From Puniceibacterium sp. (GTDB lineage Bacteria; Pseudomonadota; Alphaproteobacteria; Rhodobacterales; Rhodobacteraceae), in assembly GCA_024636635.1 (NCBI GenBank), contig JAGXGV010000057.1:1-36606 (forward strand): a DNA stretch of 36,606 nucleotides. The letters run 5' to 3'. Positions 33,701-36,606 of the stretch are shown in pieces. Within the stretch, counting starts at the first letter, position 1. Each line of letters begins with the position of its first letter. Under the pieces are notes generated by a model. The model saw only the letters and a list, made by a program, of their open reading frames with translations. It searched no databases and was not told the DNA's origin. The position numbers were made by a program, and so were the translations under genes.

Positions 33701-36606
33701 TCATCCTTGCTTCGGGCGTCGAGAGGCCAAAGAACGGCGCATCAAAGGCACCGATATCATCAATGAAACCGCCCCATTTGACGTTGCATTTTCCTGGTTC
33801 GGATAGGGGATCACCCCAGATATCACGCCAATCCCAACGGTCTGCCGGGATCTCGCGGATGCAATCGCGCCCTTCCTTCAACACGGACCAGAAGGTATCA
33901 ATATCGGGCGCGCCCGGAAATTGCCCGCTCATCCCGATGATCGCCACGGCACCCGGTGTGGCGGTCGATGCTGCGACGCGAGCGCGGACCGGCGAGACAA
34001 CGGGGGCGGGCAATTGTTCATCCTCGATCCCAAGAGCCTTAGCGATCTGCCCCCCGTGCTGTTCGACCAGATGCCCGGCCAGCCCTTCAAGTGTCGGGAA
34101 CTCAAAAAAGACCGTTGGAGTCAAATCCAGGTTCAACCGGTCGCTCAGCCGGTTGGAAAACTGTGTGAAGGCGATGGAATCAAAGCCGTATTCGGTCAGT
34201 TCTTCGTCAGGTTCCAGATCGTCAGGCGCGACCTTGAGCTGTTCGGCGCCCTCGTGCACCAGACATGCCAACAGGGCGCGTTGCAGCCGCGCGGTATTGG
34301 CTGGCCTGGACACGACAGGCGCAGGGGCGGCTTGGGGCGCACCATTGACGAAGCGGCGAATTGCCTCGCCAGCGCCTTGGGCCACCATCACACAAGGTCC
34401 GTCCCCGGCCAGTGCAGCGGCCATCGCCGCGCGTCCGACATCCGCCTCAAGCGGGATCAGACCCGTCGTGCGCCGCATCAAACGTTCCTGCGCCGCATCC
34501 ATGCTCATGCCACCATCGCGCCAGAGCGGCCAAGCGATGGACACTGTACGCCCGTGGCATAGACCCGCCGCACGCCTTGTTTCACGCACGCGGGCAAACC
34601 CGTCGAGAAACGCATTGGCCGCCGCGTAATCGGCCTGGCCCGCGCTGCCCGTCACACCCGAAATCGAGCTGAACAGCACCATGAAATCAAGTGGCATGTC
34701 ACCGATGGCACGATCAAGCGCCTCAATACCTGCAACTTTGGGCGCCAGAACCGCTTCCATTTCCGCCTCGGTTTTACGCAGGAACGCCTCATCACGCAGG
34801 ATGCCAGCAGCGTGGATCACGCCGGTCAGGCCGCCGTGATCGCGCCGGATGCCCGCAATCAGGTTCGCCGTATCGACCGAATCGCAAAGATCGGCGCGCC
34901 GAAAGTGTAGACCCGCCTGCTGTTCAATCCAGCCAGCGGTTTTGGCATCGGGGGCGGTACGCGCGGCCAGAATTACGGTGGCGCCGGGCGCAGTTTTGGC
35001 AATGTCACGCGCGAGCATCTTTCCCAGCGCACCCGTTCCACCGGTAATCAGATAGGTGCCGCTGGTGTGCCAAGGTGGGGCGGCGGACGGCACGGTCTGC
35101 TCCTCCCAAGTCTCATGGCAAAGGCGCCCGTCGATGATCCGCGCGATGGCACCGGCAGGGGCGTTGCACAGTATGTCAAGCTGGCTGGCAGTTTGGGCAT
35201 CAGGATCCTCAACCATCAGAATCTGCCCTTGAAAACCGGGATGTTCGCGATGAATGCTGCGCAACATCGCGCCCAATCCACTGGCAATCGGCAAGGTCCC
35301 GGCGCCCGTCAACAGCACCTGCACATGCAACGGCCCGCGCGAAAATTCCGCCTGAAGCAGGGTCAGGATCTGGCGGGACAGGTGGCCAAAGCGCGAGCCT
35401 GCGCTGTCCGTTGAATTATCGACAAGGCTGCGGCAATCGGCATTCGCAACCGCAACAGAAGCGCCGCAAAACAGCACGATCCGCCGCCCGCCCGATACGC
35501 CTGCCTGCGCATTCAGGGGGCGCCAGACGGGCAGGAAGGTCAGCAGATCACCTGATCCAGCGCCCTCTTGTGCCCGCGTGGCAAAGCCGCCAAGAGCCAC
35601 ACGGACGCTTCCGTCTTCGGCAATCAGATCGATATCCATCCGCCGCGTGCCCGCCGCCCCAACATCCACCGCGCGCACATGTGCCCACATCACGGCCTCC
35701 AACGGTCCGTAAATATCGACCGACTCCATTGCAAAGGGCAGCGCCGGACCTTGCGCACCGGCACCCGCATCGACCAGGCCGATCGCCGATTGCAGCGCCC
35801 CGTCCAAAAGCCCGGGATGCAGAGCGCACTGATCGAGCGCCGGGTCCGCATGCAAGACCTCAAGCCGCGCCAGAACTTGCCCCGGACCGACGCGCATGTC
35901 ATCGATCACCCGGTGCGCAGGACCATAGACAAGGCCCATAGCGCCAAACCTGTGGTATATCGCAGCGCTATCACGGTGTTCCAGCGTGGCGGTGCGCAGC
36001 GCGTCCAAGTCAACCGGCGCGCGTGCATAATCAGCGCTTTCGATCTGCATCTGCGCATGTAGCTGCGGTGTATCGCCCTTGGCCCCGGACAGGATTTCGG
36101 CCCGCAGTTTGCCATTCTGCGACACGATCCGGCACGTCACCGTAACCGGGTTTTCCACCCGCAAGGGCGCCATCCAAACGACCTGCCGCAGCGCGGGATT
36201 TTGGATGCCATGCTGCACGGCCGCCGCACGGGTCAGTTCCAGATAGGCAACGCCGGGCAGGACAGGAATGCCGCCGACCCGGTGATCGTCGAGGAAGGAT
36301 TCCGCCCCGCTTAGGTCGAGCGTATAGGTCCCGTCGGCCTGCGCCACTGGGTCCAGCGCGCCGCGCGCCGCTCTTTGGGGCAGCCAGAATCTTTTACGCT
36401 GAAACGCATAGCCCGGCAGGGCGATCCGGCGGGGCGACCCTTGGGGGTACAGGGCCGTCCAGTCCACGGCGCCGCCTTTCGCCCAGTGCCGCGCAATGTT
36501 CTCGGGTGCCTGCCCTGCGGGATCCAGCGGTGCTGTGGGCGCAAAGGATTTAGCGACCTGCCCTACGAAAGCCGCGCCAATGTTGCCTGCGCCAAACGCG
36601 CGCATC
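18708..36606 (-). CDS. Trans-AT polyketide synthase / NRPS hybrid, C-terminal part, 5' end outside window
   Basis: One uninterrupted frame of 5965 codons that stays open at the right edge; the methionine at 36605 lies in a post-KS linker, so the true start is upstream. Residue numbers count from codon 36605. Order: linker, DH-KR-ACP, KS-DH-ACP, KS-DH-ACP, KS-KR-ACP, KS0-ACP, C-A-PCP-TE. No AT domain occurs in any module; each KS is followed by a linker ending in a P-G/T-Y-P/A-F-type motif. This points to acyl loading by a separate trans-acting AT. The cytoplasmic assembly line would extend a polyketide chain, add one amino acid and release the product through the terminal thioesterase. The product is unknown. 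The stop TGA is at 18708. Later entries give each module. Confidence 0.95.
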   Translation of the reverse strand, partial: MRAFGAGNIGAAFVGQVAKSFAPTAPLDPAGQAPENIARHWAKGGAVDWTALYPQGSPRRIALPGYAFQRKRFWLPQRAARGALDPVAQADGTYTLDLSGAESFLDDHRVGGIPVLPGVAYLELTRAAAVQHGIQNPALRQVVWMAPLRVENPVTVTCRIVSQNGKLRAEILSGAKGDTPQLHAQMQIESADYARAPVDLDALRTATLEHRDSAAIYHRFGAMGLVYGPAHRVIDDMRVGPGQVLARLEVLHADPALDQCALHPGLLDGALQSAIGLVDAGAGAQGPALPFAMESVDIYGPLEAVMWAHVRAVDVGAAGTRRMDIDLIAEDGSVRVALGGFATRAQEGAGSGDLLTFLPVWRPLNAQAGVSGGRRIVLFCGASVAVANADCRSLVDNSTDSAGSRFGHLSRQILTLLQAEFSRGPLHVQVLLTGAGTLPIASGLGAMLRSIHREHPGFQGQILMVEDPDAQTASQLDILCNAPAGAIARIIDGRLCHETWEEQTVPSAAPPWHTSGTYLITGGTGALGKMLARDIAKTAPGATVILAARTAPDAKTAGWIEQQAGLHFRRADLCDSVDTANLIAGIRRDHGGLTGVIHAAGILRDEAFLRKTEAEMEAVLAPKVAGIEALDRAIGDMPLDFMVLFSSISGVTGSAGQADYAAANAFLDGFARVRETRRAAGLCHGRTVSIAWPLWRDGGMSMDAAQERLMRRTTGLIPLEADVGRAAMAAALAGDGPCVMVAQGAGEAIRRFVNGAPQAAPAPVVSRPANTARLQRALLACLVHEGAEQLKVAPDDLEPDEELTEYGFDSIAFTQFSNRLSDRLNLDLTPTVFFEFPTLEGLAGHLVEQHGGQIAKALGIEDEQLPAPVVSPVRARVAASTATPGAVAIIGMSGQFPGAPDIDTFWSVLKEGRDCIREIPADRWDWRDIWGDPLSEPGKCNVKWGGFIDDIGAFDAPFFGLSTPEARMMDPQQRLLLTQAWRVMEDAGYAPSALAGSQTGVFIGTADTGYGRLIAAAGTAVEGYAMTGLAPSLGPNRISYHYDFHGPSVAVETACSSALIAVHRAIEALAAGHCTAAIAGGINALLLPDAFVGFSKAGMLSPEGRCKPFSADADGYARGEGVGLVMLKPLATAQRDGDRIHAVIRASGENHGGHAASLTAPNPRAQAALLRDVYNRAGFDPRTVSYIEAHGTGTPLGDPIEIEALQSAFCDLTAEAEARHGPAPAQECAIGSVKSNIGHLELAAGIAGLIKVVLQMRHGEIAQSLGCDILNPYLKLDGGPFRIASVGGEWARPLDGAANRVPRRAGVSSFGFGGSNAHVVVEEYIGSELSDSDCPDSDCPDSAAPHGPEIILLSARSQPQLDEMARALAVHLKGPGRDARLCDIAHTLQCARAPMDWRLGIVARSFDDLVGLLNAHLNGETTDQVQVGRAKDGRRMTSLLERDDTMRAAAEGLAERGHLEDLLALWIGGFDLDWRRVRTGRIGRTVTLPGYPFAKTRLWIDKATTPAAQPKQTPGYSAEFDGSESFLRDHMVGGRRVLPGVVAFDLVRNALATQENPKPMFEMIGHTWTRPIDLEDGAQRVSVSFTPDQQYKITARGPNGDHHHAEGTWRHLPQAEPRQIDLAAERTATPEHGDPAALYAQFDAMGLCYGPAQRAISEIRTGPDRVLVRLEHPETADKGRALDPSILDGALQAVLAAQDGDNVLRLPYTVRRVTVRGPTTARMWAVIRSVAQNAQIDICDDAGKLVIQLEDFSSRPVQTQTQARAAVVASAPRATSAPSAVVGIAPSAAARQDASLACVTAIAGRILEIDPEMLDPDAELGDFGFDSITMTAFAARMNNELSLCLTPADFFEFATLSRLSAHVCDDLSDQQLGLSTTPVPHAAPFEDPTGARVEVAERSAATPQARADDDPVVIVGQSGTFPMAEDINAFWENLHTGRDCISRIPADRWDWQAIDGDPRNEPGKTDIHWGGFCGGVFAFDPLFFNISPREARLMDPQQRLMLIHAWKAIEDAGHSPRALAGRRVGVFVGTSSSGYCDMIDGASGGEGYVATGAVPSIGPNRISYFLDFHGPSEPVETACSSSLVALHRAVQSINSGDCDMALVGGVNTIVTPEAHINFAKAGMLARDGRCKTFSADANGYVRGEGAGMILIRRRSDAERSGDPILAVVRATGINHGGHANSLTAPNTQAQSELIARVYTSAGIDPRTVGYIEAHGTGTSLGDPVEINALKSAFAKLPQGDGGFSGAGCRIGALKTNIGHLELAAGIAGVIKVLAQFRHRRLAPSLHCATVNPYIDLEGTPFSLIKEAQDWLPVRDAMGRALPLRAGISSFGFGGVNAHIVLEEYRPSPDAVQPPAAGEGPALIVLSAQNTDRLNEAAQALAKAISPDMDLFDLAHTLQVGRHGMRQRLAIICDTLEGLNRALALYLAKGEGPNIVTGRAPVRSTTAAPDPDVTPDAVARLWVDGAVVDWAARWNAPRPRLRLPTYSFSRDEYRNDGRTEKSAEQGPSPTSAIVHLDPEAFYLRDHVVQDRAILPGAMSLELIRRAAAKDGDYPLALRKLVWRRPISPPASLRMTLEPAEDGHICSVRSDGAPGAIFAQAEIPTTPPAPAAPLDIEALWGECPKSHDPDWLYARYAALGITYGPGMRAVRALSSGGDTVMARLQVPSAAETDETFGLHPAILDGAFQAALAAFAADGGDELALPFGIDRVEIHQPTSADMVAYLRKRPGDAGILRLDIDLTDERGEVAVRISGFSLRILQASPPARPTTADTDVAPTPTPVSARAEIDAWLVDLVAREAEIAVDDIAMDVPLEEYGIDSVLITRLTDVMEARCGPLSGSLLFEYRTLDALAGYLEQDHAASFASPAINAPNSVSVPARAAPESISTNGPIAIIGIAGRYPGERDLGQFWENLAGGRDSVTEVPQSRWDHTKYYDSVRQPGKTTGKWGGFVDGHDRFDPLFFNIAPRDAAFIDPQERLFLQCAWETLEDAGYTRARLALQGDTGVFVGVMYEEYQLYGPERTAAGLPTALTGSAASIANRVSYFCDFHGPSIAIDSMCSSSLSAIHLACDSLRAGRCATALAGGVNLTVHPNKYIALAQARFLSGTGRCKSFGEGGDGYVPAEGVGAVLLKPLEQAMRDGDRVHGVILGSALNHGGKTNGYTVPNPQAQGAVITAALARAGVASDQISYVEAHGTGTKLGDPIEIAALSRAFGDGAPPGSCAIGSVKSNIGHSESAAGIAGLTKVLFQMRHGQLAPSLHSETLNPRIAFGPSPFRVQRSLEPWEPGTRRIAGLSSFGAGGSNAHFILAEQPTAPLRASDIALETGPAIYPFSARDPERLRAQLGQFHAALASLEDADLPSVGFTLQEGREGFEERLAIVADNRADLIATLGDALAGVDGGAVFRGSAARGARAVDLSAPLAQIAQAWTLGSPVDWADLRRGPPPSPISLPTYPFAEDFCWLPDIEAAPAPQAAPLPLLFTPTWRDQPGGTNPQTAGRRIVVICGADVDIDGGPEAPEIERLIPPQGPADERFGFCAAGVMRLIQRIAQSPQALIQVVVPATGPDAGLEGLGGLLRCAVLEHPGLRCQLIAMDGDQSDPAKALARDAADGAEWSMIRHMRSRRMVRHWQEITALDPATPWRDGGVYLLTGGAGGIGVHVAQEIAASGVRPALWLTGRSALDADGEARLEKIRKLGATVHYCRVDITNRLAVCELVQRIERTSGSITGVFHGAGITRDGLLAGKTEQTLHAVLAPKVAGTLALDDALGDRALDFMVLFGSVAGALGNPGQGDYGAANGYLDRFAELRNARVSRRGHCVAIDWPYWRDGGMRMAERAIAGTERAVGVRPLDTGPALAALRAILARRSDDQVLVLDGDHARLRALMQPPKTAAQPSRATADATVTQSRDDIVAVIKQAFCATLGVHKDHLKPDESMDRFGVDSVLALDIIAALTPHFGPLPPTLLFEFQTISRLADELAGRNAPEPAPRTGSRAVSEVARTGDVAIIAVAGRYPGAETIEDFAEALREGRDCITELPPARQALIPRYSAKKGEPGASHCKWGGFLSDIDMFDAEFFGYSPRAAELADPQERLFLQVVWHLFERAGLTRAALSQRYDRRVGLFVGAMYNQYPGLAPDLETRNMLALSSYASIANRASYFFDLQGPSLAIDSMCSAGLQAVHQACQSLASGESRLAVAGGVNLSIHPAKFEMLSRGGLAGSGPDSRAFAPDGDGYLPAEGVGAVLLKPLSDAQRDGDRVLGVIRASRANHAGHSAGFAVPDAEAQAQLLGETLGAAGIQAGEIGYVEAAATGARLGDAIELRALAQVFADTGHAAPAFGSVKASIGHAEAASGLAQLTKVLLQLQDRRLFPAYGFARAADAGRFDGLPLAPQIEGANWPTRRIDGVEQPRRALIQSFGAGGSNVALIVEEAAPGPVGALAEAKARAYPLSARTPERLDVARRTLAAYLRKHADICPEALARTLQYGRETFDCCAEFTARNVPDLIAALENDAPQQSTTHPVAPEGAMVILPGYPFARDRHWLSAGGEAASPGVEMLPLGVIRNTLATELGMKAEAIDTALRFEHLGADSMVRTRLIHEIEGSFGLTLTPADLDRHPTPDALAAYLSVQGPAEPPKRQAPPVSHRLSAAQEGLWVHQALYPDSPEYNVPLAFRGRGLSYEALGLSMARLIALHPILGACVTDRKDGLHLAPLAQASELRRMAIPKEIDEDVFIARRVAEPFDLGEGVLRIEQLIGGPLEPDESIVLIVVHHIATDGTTSAVITADFWAAYDHFAADGPLPDPAEGADYAEFAGWEAEFITSPRGIAQRRHWLERLEPSAPTLHLPFERTVGADTLPVNRVTKRTLSTEFGARLVDAAQDYGVSAASLALAALAVVLHRYSGETDIVVGVPTLRRPSRRFARTVGYCANTITPRLTVLPEMSFTTLAKSIHGEMNTSLANADYPFAEIARARGGTSAGAPPWRVSFAYHNFGFDPADLAIMARGDLRYMADIRQAGGAGIDLELVNGSDGLHISAAFDANRFEASGVERFVTHLQESLHSGLDAGNTPVGRMPLLSERELERALACAPVTGGETAPPIHTTIFAQMKKTPGAVAMVDDDITMTYRALELRVKHIARILERHGVRQGDRVGVLLPRGGDAVATMLATFSVGAVWVPLDPECPQTRLSLILRDAKVRCVVSHSELATRIGAAKPQDGAMIDIARERPGLAARFARLPRANVSALDPAYIIYTSGSTGTPKGVVIGHGALAHHCAAVADAYGLGPADRVLQFAPLAVDTSIEQILPPLSVGASLIVRPTELPTAEVFLTFLRDHCVSVADLPPVYLHEVLRGWKRNGAEISALQLRLMIVGGEVLSPEVAAAFISMAPEHLRLINAYGPTEATVTALIHTVTRCDEGRSVPIGRPLAGTEVHILDPLGNPVSDGIIGELYLGGARLALGYHGHTEMTRDRFRTHRIGKRDVVLYRTGDLASFGLDTGGQVFFHGRSDDQVKIRGHRIETGEIEAAIIACGIGEAVVVVKTNPAGDAQILAHLGTGGEAVDIRALRKGLAARLPLHMVPSDWIQHHALPKTASGKSDRRALSQPKTSSETGHETPTADGKGGDGIERRLAALWAEVLGRDSVNPDETFEEAGGHSLLTVRLIDAIADRFGQRLSVFDLAEAPCIPAQAALLRSRGHAPADGGSLIVPLRHGDVVLPPVFLVHPVGGGLSHYSPLAETLDDGRAIFGIRARGLEPGEAVGPASIEGMARLYLNEIRKVQPHGPYTLIGWSIGGIIAHEIARQCVEAGESIAFLGMIDSYTPAALVRMDRGVAHDDDTAPQVLGRLFLSDLFGEEVDLAEGEDPVAAALASARVAGVLPRADAAMIGRLYRVFATNRHALSRHELTSRAVPATLFCATQNGGELSETGWRALTGPTLSVHLVEADHYSIMSKPCLAKWGPAIHGMVRQTTDLDLLRSTGST
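18711..22712 (-). other. NRPS module f: C-A-PCP-TE, chain termination
   Basis: The C domain (about 22712-21376) has VVHHIATDGTTS (second His4762, complete HHxxxDG), so it should form the amide. The A domain (about 21345-19838) has IIYTSGSTGTPKGV, NAYGPTEATVTA, YRTGDLASF, RGHRIETGEIEAA and TASGKSDRR (Lys5581); a hand alignment to GrsA gives pocket residues D-T-E-V-I-G-A-V-T-K, which match no code I can recall. The PCP (about 19790-19570) has GGHSLLT (Ser5641). The TE (about 19510-18730) has GWSIGG (Ser5775) and EADHYSIM (His5930), a terminal type I thioesterase that hydrolyses or cyclises the product. Confidence 0.9.
22745..24621 (-). other. PKS module e: KS0-ACP (non-elongating)
   Basis: The KS (about 24621-23335) starts AIIAVAGRYPG and keeps the acylation cysteine in AIDSMCSAGL (Cys4166) and KASIGHAEAASG. 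The first catalytic histidine motif EAHGTGT has become EAAATGA, with Ala4301 (codon 23705-23703) in place of His. It should accept the acyl chain but not catalyse decarboxylative condensation, a KS0. A linker (LPGYPFARDRHW) and an ACP (about 22970-22745, HLGADSMVR, Ser4581) follow. The module would pass the polyketide to the C domain without extension. Confidence 0.86.
24683..27952 (-). other. PKS module d: KS-KR-ACP
   Basis: The KS (about 27952-26676) starts AIIGIAGRYPG, has AIDSMCSSSL with Cys3056, YVEAHGTGTKLGDP and KSNIGHSESAAGIAG; complete. The linker ends ISLPTYPFAEDFCW. The KR (about 26185-24968) has a structural half and a catalytic half: LLTGGAGGIG, HGAGITRD, LFGSVAGALGNPGQGDYGAAN with Tyr3789. 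The ACP (about 24907-24683) has GVDSVLALDI with Ser3937. This module would leave a beta-hydroxyl. The KS uses the SMCSS rather than TACSS active-site context, shared with the next KS. Confidence 0.88.
28030..30885 (-). other. PKS module c: KS-DH-ACP (no KR)
   Basis: The KS (about 30885-29574) starts VVIVGQSGTFPM, has VETACSSSL with Cys2079, YIEAHGTGTSLGDP and KTNIGHLELAAGIAG; all catalytic residues are present. The linker ends LRLPTYSFSRDEY. The DH (about 29078-28325) has LRDHVVQDRAILPG (His2525; the GxxxxP spacing differs in the middle, VVQDR replacing the usual VxG) and HPAILDGAFQ (Asp2682). The ACP (about 28262-28030) has GIDSVLI with Ser2818. As in module b there is no KR. Confidence 0.88.
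31005..33955 (-). other. PKS module b: KS-DH-ACP (no KR)
   Basis: The KS (about 33952-32635) starts AIIGMSGQFPG, has VETACSSAL with Cys1055, then YIEAHGTGTPLGDP and KSNIGHLELAAGIAG, so its Cys-His-His set is complete. A linker ends LPGYPFAKTRLW. The DH (about 32062-31337) has LRDHMVGGRRVLPG (His1530) and DPSILDGALQ (Asp1688); the usual HP before this second motif is DP. The ACP (about 31236-31005) has GFDSITM with Ser1827. There is no KR between DH and ACP, so reduction needed for dehydration must come from elsewhere or the DH acts on an upstream group. Confidence 0.88.
32581..32625 (-). repeat. 15-bp tandem repeat in the linker after KS of module b
   Basis: Three consecutive 15-bp units begin at 32581, 32596 and 32611, each starting GAATC; the first two are nearly identical, the third diverged. 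They encode repeated S-D-C-P-D in the post-KS linker. The length is a multiple of three, so copy-number change would keep the frame. Confidence 0.7.
34050..36606 (-). other. PKS module a (incomplete): linker-DH-KR-ACP
   Basis: The KS belonging to this module lies beyond the window edge; only its post-KS linker (IALPGYAFQRKRFWL, about 36430-36380) is seen. The DH (about 36335-35570) has LDDHRVGGIPVLPG with His108 and HPGLLDGALQS with Asp268, both catalytic residues intact. The KR (about 35550-34345) has GGTGALG, FSSISGVTGSAGQADYAAAN with Tyr660, and HAAGILRD, whose final Asp suggests a B-type alcohol. The ACP (about 34300-34050) has GFDSIAF with Ser810 as pantetheine site. Together these would give an alpha,beta-double bond. 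Confidence 0.88.

Noticed and set aside
36600..36606. Methionine at 36605 as the true start of the megasynthase
   Set aside because: The following residues are the tail of a KS and its post-KS linker, so the protein must extend beyond the window.
1..36606. CRISPR arrays, tRNA or rRNA genes
   Set aside because: No regularly spaced repeats and no cloverleaf or rRNA signature were seen in any intergenic stretch.

Overview
The window looks like a high-GC alphaproteobacterial chromosome, most likely Rhodobacterales (Roseobacter group). The evidence is the GC-rich codon use, the nitrogen-PTS enzyme I with its family-typical motifs, a thiamine salvage operon under a TPP riboswitch, a Tat-exported PhoX-type phosphatase, a SulP/universal-stress pair and ArsR/permease genes. 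Placement is by gene content only; no rRNA or tRNA gene is visible.

Left part (1-14.8 kb) is ordinary housekeeping and accessory sequence. It holds the 3' part of ptsP, a structured convergent intergenic region, ecsC-like and GNAT genes (minus), a flavin reductase and mtnP (plus), then a minus-strand run: sulP-usp, phoX, and a tight operon thiM-thiE-thiD-tenA in which every junction is an ATGA overlap. That operon has a recognisable promoter, a TPP aptamer and a hairpin that can hide the thiM ribosome binding site. A decayed ArsR gene, an intact ArsR gene, an 18-codon mini-ORF and a CSC-motif metal permease follow on the plus strand.

At 14.9-15.3 kb there is a broken IS630-type transposase relic. 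Beyond it the sequence becomes visibly more AT-rich for about 3 kb and carries, all on the minus strand, an SPFH/band-7 protein, a membrane-anchored substrate-binding-like protein, a 67-residue membrane protein and a DUF697 membrane protein. None of these is an obvious biosynthetic gene.

The right half (18.7 kb to the window end) is one minus-strand reading frame of at least 5965 codons, open at the window edge. It is the C-terminal end of a hybrid polyketide/non-ribosomal peptide assembly line. None of its four ketosynthase modules contains an acyltransferase, so it is of the trans-AT type. The visible order is DH-KR-ACP | KS-DH-ACP | KS-DH-ACP | KS-KR-ACP | KS0-ACP | C-A-PCP-TE. The last ketosynthase has lost a catalytic histidine, and two consecutive modules have a DH but no KR. 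The terminal NRPS module adds one amino acid and the thioesterase releases the product. The rest of the cluster, including the trans-AT, lies outside this window.
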